Source of the DNA: Streptomyces sulfonofaciens
Lineage (GTDB): Bacteria; Actinomycetota; Actinomycetes; Streptomycetales; Streptomycetaceae
NCBI RefSeq assembly: GCF_014656295.1
Contig: NZ_BNCD01000002.1
Location: 558,001-622,000, forward strand
Direction of reading: 5' to 3'
DNA: 64,000 nucleotides
Position 1 is the first letter of the stretch, and each line of letters opens with the position of its first letter. This document shows positions 20,318 to 28,264 of this stretch, in pieces. The translations under genes were made by a program, and so were the position numbers. The notes below the pieces were generated by a model, which was given only the letters and a program-made list of their open reading frames with translations, was not told the origin of the DNA and did no database searches.

Positions 20318-21436
20318 TCACAGCGGCAGGGCGCACACCGCGGACGGCTGGGCGAAGGGCGGGCCCGCGCTCCGCAGTTCGCCGGTGGCCTTGTCGAGGT
20401 GGAAGACGGTGACGGTGCCGGAGTGCTGGTTGGAGGCGAACAGCAGGCTCTCGTCGGGCGAGAGGGCGAGGTGCCGCGGGAACGTGCCGCCGACCGGCAC
20501 GGTGTCCAGCAGTTGCAGCGCGGCCCCCTGCGATCCGACGGCGTACCGTGCGACGGTGTCGTCGCCGCGGTTGGAGAGGAACACGAAGGCACCGTCCGAC
20601 GTGGCCAGGATCTCGGCCGGGGCGTTGGAGTCGGAGTCGGCGCCCGTCGACTGCGGCTCACCCGGGGTCAGCGCTCCGGTGGCCCGGTCGTAGCCGCACA
20701 CCACGACCGCGTTCGCCAGCTCGCAGGCCACGTAGGCGAACCCGCCACCGGGGTGGAAGGCGAGGTGGCGGGGCCCGGAGCCGGACGGGAAGGCGGCCAC
20801 CGAGACCGGGGTGAGCGTGCCCGCGCTCTCGTCCAGCGTGTAGGTGTACACGGAGTCGGTGCCGAGGTCGACGGCGAGCACGAAGGCCCCGTCGGGGCTG
20901 GTGAGGATCTGGTGGGCGTGGGGGCCGCCCTGCGGTCCCGGCGGCGGGCTGTCGTGGGTGACGAGGTCGGTGTACGCGCCGAGCGACCCGTCGGCGGCGA
21001 TCGGGTGGACGGCCACGCTGCCCGAGTTGTAGTTGGCGCTCAGCAGCCAGGCGCCGCTCGGGTGCACCGACAGGTGGCAGGGGCCGTCGCCGCCGGTGCT
21101 CCGGGTGCCCAGCACCTTGGCGGTGCCGCCGGCGAGCGAGATGGCCGTCACCCCGCCGTCGGACTGCTCGTCGACGGCGAAGAGGGTGTCTCCGGACGGG
21201 TGCAGCGCCAGGAACGACGGGTTGCTGACGCCGTCCACGGTGCCCTGCGCGGTGATCTCGCCGCTCGCCGGATCATAGGCGGCGACACCCACCCCGGACC
21301 CGTAGGTGCCGAGGTAGAGGGTGCGCCCGGCGCGGGGGGCCGCACCGGTGGCGAGGGCGGCGGAGGCGGGGGCGGTGGCGAAGGCCGCTCCCGCGGCGAG
21401 CGCACCGAGGAAGCGTCGTCGGCTTGTTCTGGTCAT
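20318..21436 (-). CDS. Secreted 6-phosphogluconolactonase-like beta-propeller protein
   Basis: 372 residues with a Tat signal (TRTSRRRFLGALAAG, then ATAPASAALA) and a seven-bladed propeller of the YbhE/carboxy-muconate cyclase family (LYLGTYGSGVGV at the start; blade repeats such as GPCHLSVHPSGAWLLSANYNSG and GPRHLAFHPGGGFAYVAC). Cytosolic relatives hydrolyse 6-phosphogluconolactone; secreted members are less well known and may act on other lactones. ATG with CGAGGTAA upstream. It is separated from the DUF2264 operon by a hairpin and 341 bp, so it is probably its own unit. Confidence 0.85.
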   Translation of the reverse strand: MTRTSRRRFLGALAAGAAFATAPASAALATGAAPRAGRTLYLGTYGSGVGVAAYDPASGEITAQGTVDGVSNPSFLALHPSGDTLFAVDEQSDGGVTAISLAGGTAKVLGTRSTGGDGPCHLSVHPSGAWLLSANYNSGSVAVHPIAADGSLGAYTDLVTHDSPPPGPQGGPHAHQILTSPDGAFVLAVDLGTDSVYTYTLDESAGTLTPVSVAAFPSGSGPRHLAFHPGGGFAYVACELANAVVVCGYDRATGALTPGEPQSTGADSDSNAPAEILATSDGAFVFLSNRGDDTVARYAVGSQGAALQLLDTVPVGGTFPRHLALSPDESLLFASNQHSGTVTVFHLDKATGELRSAGPPFAQPSAVCALPL

Positions 21437-21449
21437 GCGCGGTTACCTC

Positions 21450-21463
21450 GTGTGTGTGGGGGG
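21450..21463 (+). repeat. GT/G leader tract before the lactonase gene
   Basis: GTGTGTGTGGGGGG on the plus strand, so the message leader of the minus-strand gene has six C then a CA repeat, about 14 bases before the start. Similar tracts precede other genes here. Confidence 0.6.
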
Positions 21464-21483
21464 ATGCGGACGTGGTCTCTCGC

Positions 21484-21544
21484 GTGGATCGTCCGCCGTG
21501 AGTGGATCGTCCGCCGTGCGTCGGGGTCGGGGTCGGGGTCGGGG
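21484..21544. repeat. 18-bp direct repeat and (TCGGGG)4 G-quadruplex motif
   Basis: GTGGATCGTCCGCCGTG occurs at 21484-21500 and 21502-21518. It is followed by four TCGGGG units at 21521-21544: four GGGG runs with 2-base TC loops on the plus strand, 85-110 bp upstream of the lactonase start. Confidence 0.75.
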
Positions 21545-21696
21545 TCGCGAGTCGTGGAGCGTGGAGCGTGGGGCGGGGCACCACAGTGTCCTGGTGTGCG
21601 CTCGGCCGCAAGGCCCCCTCGGGTTCCGGCCGGGACGAGCGGCCACCGGCCGCCCGGGTCCAGCCGCCCGAATCCGGCCGCCCGGGTCCGGTCGGC

Positions 21697-21718
21697 CGGG
21701 TCCGGGCGGCCGGACCCG
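21697..21718. terminator. Hairpin downstream of the DUF2264 operon
   Basis: CGGGTCCG/CGGACCCG pair over 8 bp around a 6-base loop, 60 bp past the DUF2264 stop. Embedded in a GC-rich run with several GCCGCCCG-type near-repeats. Confidence 0.5.
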
Positions 21719-21777
21719 CCGGGGGACGCGGCCCGCACCGGGCGGGAGCGGGCCGGCGCCCACCGGGGCCGGCGGTA

Positions 21778-23670
21778 TCAGGGCAGCAGTTCGACCGTCA
21801 GCGGACGGAACGTGATCCGCGTCCTGGCGCCGTCCGCCGCCCAGCGTGCCTCGAAGCCGTCCGCCGTCACACTCACCTCCGTCAGCGTCCGGGGCAGCGG
21901 CTCGGGGTCCTCCTCCGCGGTCAGCGTGGCAAGGGCCGCGTACACCCCGCTGCCGCCCGCGTCGTCGGCGGTCAGGCGCGGGACGAGCGCCCAGCGGGTG
22001 AAGGCGGTGCCCTGCGGCGCGCGTACCTCGTCCGCGCTGTCCCAGCCGTGCACCGGGTGCAGCGCGGACGTCACCGGCTCCTCGGGCCCGGTGGCCCAGC
22101 CGGTCTGCCGCAGCCGCGCCCCGTCGGGCGCGCCGGCCACCCGGTGCACCCGCAGCTCGTAACGGCCGCGCACCACCGTGACGCTCTCCACCCGCAGCCC
22201 CGGCACCATCGGCGCGCCCTGCGGGAAGACGGGCCGGTGCCAGGACGCCGCCCAGCCCCACCCGTCCCCCTGCCCCGCACCCAGCGGCCGGATCCGGCGG
22301 CGGGCGCTCTGCACTCCGCCGACCTCGACGCAGAGGTGGTTGTCCGCGGTGTTCACGGCGGAGGTGGGCCCCGAGCGGGTCGAGTATGCCTGCCGGTCGT
22401 AGAGCGGATCGTCCTCGACGCCTGCCTCGCCCTCGTGCGGGCGGACGTGGTCGCAGCCGTGGTTGTGGAGCCGGACGATGCCGTCCGCCCGGGTGCTGTG
22501 CACCAGCAGTCCGGGACCGGGCAGCGCGACCACCCGGTCGGGGCCCTCGCTCGGCGCGGGTTCCTCGGTGTCGGTCCACAGCGGGTGGTCGCCCGGCGCC
22601 AGCAGCGAGACGAACGCCTTCGACGCCCAGTACGGCGAGGCCGGCCCCGAATACGGCTGGAGCGTGGCCTCGTGCGGCCCGTGCCAGCCAAGGCTCAGCA
22701 GTCCTTCGCGGCCGCTCGCCCCCCGGTCCAGGAAGTACCTCAGCGCCCCGCTGACGATGCGCCGCGACGCGCCGGGCGACAGCGGGGTGTGCCCGGTGAC
22801 CGCGCCCAGCGCCACCGCCGCGCCGGCGGCGAACCGGTAGGTCAGCGAGCGGCCGAAGTGCAGCGGGGCGCCGTCACCGCCGAAGAACAGCCCGAAGCTC
22901 TCCAGGTGTGCGCGCAGCCGTGCGCCGTAGCGCTCCGAGCGGGCCGCGTCGCCGTCCAGGTGGGCGTCGAGCACCGGATACAGGTGCAGCGCCCAGCCGT
23001 TGTAGTGGTCGAAGGCGCGGCCGTCGCCGTCCGAGTACCAGCCCTCGCCGAGGTACCAGGAGTCCAGCAGTTCGAGCGCCCTCTCACGGGCCCGGGCCGT
23101 CTCCGCGTCGCCGCGGCCGACCGACTCCAGGAAGCCGGCGACCGTGAAGGGGAAGAGGTACCAGTTGTTCGGTGCCGGGGTGTGCCGCAGCGCGCCGCGC
23201 AGCCACTCCTCGGCGCGGTCCTGCACCCCAGGCTCCAGCCGGTCCCACAGCCAGGGCCTGGTCAGGCGCAGCCCGAGGGCCACGGAGGCGGACTCCACCA
23301 TGGGCTGGCCCTGCACATGGTGGTCGAGGACGAGGGGCCACGACTCGGCATCGTCGCGGCCCGGGGTACGGGTGCCCGCCGCGAGGCCCGCCGCGTACCG
23401 CTCCAGCCAGCCGAACGGGTCCTTCCCGCCGGCGCCCGCGACCCGGAAGCCGGCGGCCAGGAAGGTGCGCGCGTACCCTTCGAGGCCGTCCGAGCGCACC
23501 CCGGAGCGGGACGGCCGGCCCGGCAGGTCGAGCAGCGCGCTGCCCGGTGTGGCCCAGCGCCAGGCGGCACGCAGCAGGCTGTCCGCGGCGGCCTCCCAGT
23601 GCACCCGGGTGTATCCGGTGTACGGGCTCGGCTGCCGTTCGTCGCCGGGGAGTTCAAGGGGGGAGCTCAT
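21778..23670 (-). CDS. DUF2264 domain protein
   Basis: 630 residues, cytosolic (no signal). The N-terminal 350 or so residues look like the DUF2264 alpha/alpha-toroid domain (RSDGLEGYARTFLAAGFR, LVLDHHVQGQPMVESASV, NNWYLFPFTVAGFLES, DHYNGWALHLYPV); the remainder is beta-rich. The fold resembles polysaccharide lyases and unsaturated uronyl hydrolases, and related proteins have been linked to acidic glycans, but the activity here is unknown. It overlaps the 2-hydroxyacid dehydrogenase stop by 4 bases (ATGA) and belongs to an ABC importer operon, so it probably acts on the imported oligosaccharide inside the cell. Confidence 0.82.
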   Translation of the reverse strand: MSSPLELPGDERQPSPYTGYTRVHWEAAADSLLRAAWRWATPGSALLDLPGRPSRSGVRSDGLEGYARTFLAAGFRVAGAGGKDPFGWLERYAAGLAAGTRTPGRDDAESWPLVLDHHVQGQPMVESASVALGLRLTRPWLWDRLEPGVQDRAEEWLRGALRHTPAPNNWYLFPFTVAGFLESVGRGDAETARARERALELLDSWYLGEGWYSDGDGRAFDHYNGWALHLYPVLDAHLDGDAARSERYGARLRAHLESFGLFFGGDGAPLHFGRSLTYRFAAGAAVALGAVTGHTPLSPGASRRIVSGALRYFLDRGASGREGLLSLGWHGPHEATLQPYSGPASPYWASKAFVSLLAPGDHPLWTDTEEPAPSEGPDRVVALPGPGLLVHSTRADGIVRLHNHGCDHVRPHEGEAGVEDDPLYDRQAYSTRSGPTSAVNTADNHLCVEVGGVQSARRRIRPLGAGQGDGWGWAASWHRPVFPQGAPMVPGLRVESVTVVRGRYELRVHRVAGAPDGARLRQTGWATGPEEPVTSALHPVHGWDSADEVRAPQGTAFTRWALVPRLTADDAGGSGVYAALATLTAEEDPEPLPRTLTEVSVTADGFEARWAADGARTRITFRPLTVELLP

Positions 23671-24695
23671 GCCAGGAATGCCAGCCTTTCGCGTCGCACG
23701 GGATGGGCGAAGCCGTCGCCCGCGGCCCAGCGCTTCACCTCACCGATGGCGAGGTCCGCCAAACGCCGCCACTCGTTGCCCTGCGAGCCGGCCAGGTGCG
23801 GCGTGATCAGCGCGTTGCCGCAGTCCCACAGGGGATGGTCGGGCGGGGGCACCTCGGGGTCGGTGACGTCGAGCACGGCACGGATGCTGCCCTGCCGCAG
23901 GACGTCGGTGAGGGCGTCCTGGTCGACGACCGCGCCGCGTGCCGTGTTGATGAGCACCGCGTCCGTGCGCATCGACGTGAGCAGGTCGCGACTGACGAGT
24001 CCCCGGGTGGCGGGCAGCAGGGGCGTGTGCACGCTGACGATGTCGCTGCCGGTGAACAGCTCGGGCAGGCCCACCGGGCGGGTGCCGAGCGCGCGGGCCT
24101 CCTCGTCGGTGACGTACGGGTCGTGCAGCAGCACGTGCAGGTCGTAGGGGCGCAGCAGTTCGATGACGCGGCGGCCGATCAGCGAGGCCGAGAGGATGCC
24201 CACCGTGCGGTGGTAGTTGCCGACGGAGGCGGGGACGTGCAGCGGCTCGTCGCGCCGGCGTGCCAGCCGGTAGGCGGCGGCCCGCTCCAGCACCCGCTTG
24301 CCCGCGAGCAGGATCATGGCGACGGTGTACTCGGCCACCGGCAGTGCGTTGGCCGCGGCGGCGGACGACACCTCGATGCCGCGCTCCCAGCACGCCTCGG
24401 TGACATGGCCGCGCACGGTGCCCGCGGTGTGCACCACCGCACGCAGCCGGGGCGCAGATGCCAGCACGGCCGCGTCCAGCGGCGGGCAGCCCCAGCCGGT
24501 GACGAGGAGCTCGACGTCCGCGAGCACCCCGCGGGCGCGGTCGGTGCCGAAGTCGTCGAGGACGGGCGGCGGGGCGAGGTCGCACACCGCGCCGAGCGCC
24601 TTGAGGGCGGGCGGGGCGAGCACGGCCGACGCCGCGTCCGGCCCCATGGCCACGGCGGCGCGCGGACGGGGACGATCGCTGGGTGCGACGGGCAT
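23667..24695 (-). CDS. D-isomer 2-hydroxyacid dehydrogenase
   Basis: 342 residues. Catalytic residues of the family are visible: Arg in INTARGAVVD, Glu in TDPEVPPPDHPLW, and His in ITPHLAG. The nucleotide-binding loop, usually GxGxxG, reads VGILSASLIGRRV, with a Ser in place of the second glycine, so cofactor use may be unusual. Expected reaction: reversible NAD(P)-dependent reduction of a 2-keto acid or oxidation of a sugar-acid 2-hydroxyl. Sits between the importer permease and DUF2264, consistent with metabolism of a uronic or aldonic acid unit released from the imported glycan. Confidence 0.85.
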   Translation of the reverse strand: MPVAPSDRPRPRAAVAMGPDAASAVLAPPALKALGAVCDLAPPPVLDDFGTDRARGVLADVELLVTGWGCPPLDAAVLASAPRLRAVVHTAGTVRGHVTEACWERGIEVSSAAAANALPVAEYTVAMILLAGKRVLERAAAYRLARRRDEPLHVPASVGNYHRTVGILSASLIGRRVIELLRPYDLHVLLHDPYVTDEEARALGTRPVGLPELFTGSDIVSVHTPLLPATRGLVSRDLLTSMRTDAVLINTARGAVVDQDALTDVLRQGSIRAVLDVTDPEVPPPDHPLWDCGNALITPHLAGSQGNEWRRLADLAIGEVKRWAAGDGFAHPVRRERLAFLA

Positions 24696-24740
24696 TCTTC
24701 TCCTTTGCGTACGGCCCGGGCCCGGTGGCGGCGGTCCGGC

Positions 24741-25658
24741 CTATTTCACGGCCCCGGCGGTCAGGCCGGAACGCCAGAAGCGCTGCAGCAGGGCGAAGGC
24801 GACGATCAGCGGGAGCACCGCGAGCAGCGATCCCGTGATGACCACGGGGTAGTAGTCGGGTGTCACGGATGCCTGGCTGTTCCAGGTGAAGAGGCCGAGG
24901 CTCACCGGGTACAGATGCTGGTCGGAGAGCATCACCAAGGGCAGGAAGAAGTTGTTCCAGATGCCGGTGAGCTGGAAGAGGAAGATGGTGACGACCCCGG
25001 GTACCAGCATCCGCAGGGACACCTTCGCATACGTCGCCAGCTCACCCGCGCCGTCCACCCGCGCCGCCTCCAGCACCTCGTCGGGAACGTACCCCTGGCT
25101 GAAGATACGCCCCAGGTAGACACCGAACGGGTTGAACAGGACGGGGACGAAGACCGCCCAGAAGGTGTTGACCACGCCGGTACCGGACGCCATCAGGTAC
25201 AGCGGCAGCGCCAGCACCGTCTGGGGGACCATCACCGCGGCCAGCACCAGGCCGAACAGCTTCTCCTTGTGCCGGAAGCGGTACTTGTCGAAGGCGTAGC
25301 CGCAGGCCACGCTGATCAGTGCGCCGAGCGCGGCACCCAGCACGGCGTACAGCAGGCTGTTGACGTACCACCGTCCGTAGAGCCCGCCGTCCGTCGCGAA
25401 CAGCGCACGCACGTTGGAGAACAGCGCGAAGTCGCGGAACGACAGCAGGTCGCTGCTGAACAGGGCGTCACTGCCCTTGGTGGCGGCCAGCACCAGCCAC
25501 AGCACGGGCAGCAGCGTGTAGAGCACGGACACCGCCACGACCACGTTGACGGTGGAGCGGCCCAGAAGCCGTGGGCGCAGCGCCGCGGAGGCCCCCGCCG
25601 GCCCGTCCACCCTGACACCCCTGACACCCCTGACGTCCCGGGCCCTGCCCATGCTCAT
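24741..25658 (-). CDS. Sugar ABC transporter permease, MalG type (cluster 2)
   Basis: 305 residues with six predicted helices, the EAA loop (EVLEAARVDGAGELATYAKVSLRML) and a terminal GLTAGAVK. I start it at 25658, where ATG overlaps the upstream permease stop (ATGA); a longer in-frame extension reads into that gene. The N-terminus has a short VRGVRGVR repeat. Uses an ATPase encoded elsewhere. Confidence 0.92.
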   Translation of the reverse strand: MSMGRARDVRGVRGVRVDGPAGASAALRPRLLGRSTVNVVVAVSVLYTLLPVLWLVLAATKGSDALFSSDLLSFRDFALFSNVRALFATDGGLYGRWYVNSLLYAVLGAALGALISVACGYAFDKYRFRHKEKLFGLVLAAVMVPQTVLALPLYLMASGTGVVNTFWAVFVPVLFNPFGVYLGRIFSQGYVPDEVLEAARVDGAGELATYAKVSLRMLVPGVVTIFLFQLTGIWNNFFLPLVMLSDQHLYPVSLGLFTWNSQASVTPDYYPVVITGSLLAVLPLIVAFALLQRFWRSGLTAGAVK

Positions 25659-26656
25659 ACCGCCGCCTCCTGCTGCTCGTCGGGGACGCTCCGGGCGTCG
25701 AGCCGGCCGGTCCAGCGCGTGACCCCGTAGGACAGCGCGATGGTGCACACCAGCAGGACCACCGAGGCCGCGGACGCCAGGCCGTAGTTGTTGCGGTTGA
25801 ACGCGGCGTCGTAGATGTACATGCTGGGCGAGAAGCGCGAGCTGATCATCGGTGTGGACTGGCTGAGCAGCATCGGCTCGGTGAAAAGCTGGAGCGCGAA
25901 GATCAGGGTGAACATCGCCACCATCACGATCGACGCCCGGATCAGCGGCGTCTTGACCTGGAGCGCGGTGCGCACCGGGCCCGCGCCGTCCACCACCGCG
26001 GCCTCCACCACCTCACGGGGCACGGCCTGCAGCGCGGCGTAGAACACCACCATGTTGTAGCCGAGGTTGCTCCACAGGGCGATGTTCACGATCGACGGTA
26101 CGACGGTGTGGATGCCGAGGAAGTCCACGGTGACCCCGGCCCTGCCGAGCAGGTCGATCACCGGTGACAGCCCCGGTGTGTACAGGTACAGCCAGATGAT
26201 GGCGGCGATGATGCCCGGCACCGCGTGCGGCAGGAACAGCCCGAGCTGCGCCCAGGCCCGCAGCCGCACCACCCCGGAGTCCAGCAGCAGTGCGAGGACC
26301 AGCGCGCACAGCACCATCAGCGGGATGTAGAGGAGGCAGTACAGGGCCACGACGCCGAGGCCCGAGAGGAAGGTGGGGTCGGTGAGCACGGCCGCATAGC
26401 TGCGCAGGCCGACGAAGACGGTGCGCTCGGGGCCGAAGCCGAGGCCGGGCTCGTCGGAGCCGAAGAAGCTGAGCCACACGGCGGTCGCGACGGGGATGAG
26501 GAAGACCGTCACGAGGAGGACGAAGAACGGCGTCATCAGGACGCCGCAGGCACCGAGCGCACGGCGCCGGGCGGTGCGCCGGGCGCCGCGCGGCGCGGGC
26601 ACCGCGGCGGGTGCCCGGCCCTCGCCGGCGGCGGGCCAGGGAGCGGTCGTGGTCAT
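25655..26656 (-). CDS. Sugar ABC transporter permease, MalF type (cluster 2)
   Basis: 333 residues. A basic Ala/Arg-rich cytosolic tail of about 40 residues precedes the first helix (LMTPFFVLLVTVFLIPVA); the ATPase-docking loop reads VVEAAVVDGAGPVRTALQVKTPL. Start is the ATG of MTTTAPW with AGGTGA upstream. Lies 86 bp after the SBP gene and overlaps the following permease. Confidence 0.92.
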   Translation of the reverse strand: MTTTAPWPAAGEGRAPAAVPAPRGARRTARRRALGACGVLMTPFFVLLVTVFLIPVATAVWLSFFGSDEPGLGFGPERTVFVGLRSYAAVLTDPTFLSGLGVVALYCLLYIPLMVLCALVLALLLDSGVVRLRAWAQLGLFLPHAVPGIIAAIIWLYLYTPGLSPVIDLLGRAGVTVDFLGIHTVVPSIVNIALWSNLGYNMVVFYAALQAVPREVVEAAVVDGAGPVRTALQVKTPLIRASIVMVAMFTLIFALQLFTEPMLLSQSTPMISSRFSPSMYIYDAAFNRNNYGLASAASVVLLVCTIALSYGVTRWTGRLDARSVPDEQQEAAV

Positions 26657-26742
26657 GGAGGTGTCACCTGCCTCTTCGCTGCTGTGGTCACTGCGGTGCC
26701 CGGCGCCGGTGGCCGCGGGTGCCGGGCCGGCCGGCTCCGGCG

Positions 26743-28164
26743 TCATGTGCTGTGCTGCGTGGTGGCGAGCCCGAGCGCCCTGAGGTCGGGCATGGTGCCC
26801 CGCTGCGCGGCGCGCACCGCGCCGATGACGGACTGCCGGCCGCCGCTCATCCGCGCGAAGCCGTCCTGCATCACCGTGACGGTGGGCCGCATCCGGGGCC
26901 CCCACCGCCAGTTGGGGCCGATCTTGCGCGCCTCCTCGTCGAAGAGCCGGTAGATGTCCTGGCCGCCGTAGTACGAGCGGTCGAACGCCTTCCTGCCCAC
27001 CTGTACCAGACCGGGGGCGGCCGGGTACTGGCTGCTGGCGCCGCTGGACAGCCTGGCCCGCAGCGATGCCGGGTCGCAGACCTGCCACGCGATGAACTCC
27101 ATCGCGGCCTCCGGGTGCCGGCAGTCCTTGGTGACGGCGAAGGTGGAACCGCCCTGGGTGCTCACCACCGGCCGGTCCGGGTCCCACTGCGGCAGACCCG
27201 CGATGCGCCAGTCGCCCTTCTGCGCCGGCCGGGCGTTCATCTGCGCCCCGGCGTCCCACGCGCCGGAGAACCGGGCCAGCAGCAGGCCCCTGCCGATCTG
27301 CGCGTCGTTCAGCTTGCCCGTCCCGGGATTGGCGAAGACCAGGTCCTCGTCGACCAGCCGCTGCCAGTACGCGGCGACCCGGCGGGTGGGCTCGTCGGCG
27401 AGGGAGATGTTCCAGGCCCCGTCGCGGATGTCGTACCACTGGGCGCCGGCCTGCCAGGCGAAGGCCGCGAACGTCTCGGCACCGTCCGTGGGGAAGACGG
27501 CCAGGCGCCGCTCCGGTGCCCTCCTCCGCACGGTGCGCGCCGCCTGCTCGAACTCGTCCCAGGTCCGCGGCACCTCGATGCCGAACCGGTCGAAGAGGTC
27601 CTTGCGGTAGTGCATCACCATGGGCTCGACGTCCAGCGGCACGCTGTAGATCCGCTTCTTGAACGTCGTCAGGCCCAGCGACTGCGGCAGCAGTTTCCTG
27701 CGCAGCCCGCCGTCCACCAGCGGGGTGATGTCGCGGGCCACTCCGTCGATGGCGAACTCGGGCACCTCGGGGTACTCGATGGTGGCCACGTCGGGGGAGT
27801 TGCCGGCCCGGGCGGCGTTGCTGAGCTTGAGGTAGCCGCCCTGGGTCCCCGACGGGATCTGCTCGAAGTCGACCTGGATGCGCTCGTGGGTGCGGTTGAA
27901 CTCGTCCACCACCTGCTGGCTGCCGCGCAGCGCCGACCAGAAGGTGAGCCGGGTGACCCCTTTCGAGCCGCCCGAGGAGGACCCGCCGCTCCCGCAGGCG
28001 CTCACGGCGCCCGCCAGCGGCAGCGCGGTGAGCGCCGTCAGCACGGACCTGCGGCTGCTGCCCGGCCGCTGCCGCGCCTCCTGCGACGGCGGGGGGCCCG
28101 CGTCCGGCGCGGGCGGTGCCGGTGGTGCGGCCTCTGCAGGCGGTGCAGGCAGTCGACTGGGCAT
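26743..28164 (-). CDS. Substrate-binding lipoprotein (cluster 2)
   Basis: 473 residues. A Pro/Ala-rich N-region with SSRRSVLTALTALPLAGA and lipobox VSAC around residue 57 suggests a Tat-exported lipoprotein. The mature part begins RLTFWSALRGSQQVVDEF and is a family 1 solute-binding protein (GNSPDVATIEYPE, VMHYRKDLFDRFG). ATG with GGGAGG. Its operon mates are two permeases, a 2-hydroxyacid dehydrogenase and DUF2264, so the ligand is probably not a plain glucoside; an acidic oligosaccharide is a fair guess only. Confidence 0.9.
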   Translation of the reverse strand: MPSRLPAPPAEAAPPAPPAPDAGPPPSQEARQRPGSSRRSVLTALTALPLAGAVSACGSGGSSSGGSKGVTRLTFWSALRGSQQVVDEFNRTHERIQVDFEQIPSGTQGGYLKLSNAARAGNSPDVATIEYPEVPEFAIDGVARDITPLVDGGLRRKLLPQSLGLTTFKKRIYSVPLDVEPMVMHYRKDLFDRFGIEVPRTWDEFEQAARTVRRRAPERRLAVFPTDGAETFAAFAWQAGAQWYDIRDGAWNISLADEPTRRVAAYWQRLVDEDLVFANPGTGKLNDAQIGRGLLLARFSGAWDAGAQMNARPAQKGDWRIAGLPQWDPDRPVVSTQGGSTFAVTKDCRHPEAAMEFIAWQVCDPASLRARLSSGASSQYPAAPGLVQVGRKAFDRSYYGGQDIYRLFDEEARKIGPNWRWGPRMRPTVTVMQDGFARMSGGRQSVIGAVRAAQRGTMPDLRALGLATTQHST

Positions 28165-28202
28165 GGCGGCCTCCCGCGGCTCCGGTGTGAGACACGGGCA
28201 TC

Positions 28203-28240
28203 CTGATCGGCTGACCAGACCGGGTCAATAGACCGATCAG
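28203..28240. promoter_or_regulatory. Nested inverted repeat upstream of cluster 2 SBP
   Basis: CTGATCGG (28203-28210) and CCGATCAG (28233-28240) are perfect arms with 22 bases between; inside them TGACC and GGTCA pair again. It lies 39-76 bp before the SBP start, next to the regulator stop, and is the best candidate operator for the DeoR-LacI hybrid. Confidence 0.55.
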
Positions 28241-28264
28241 AAGAAACTCGAAGCGGTCAAACGC

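Noticed and set aside
20228..22162. 644-residue plus-strand ORF
   Set aside because: Shadow of the secreted lactonase and DUF2264 genes.
23172..25730. 852-residue plus-strand ORF
   Set aside because: Antisense of the dehydrogenase and permease genes with His/Arg/Gln-rich composition.
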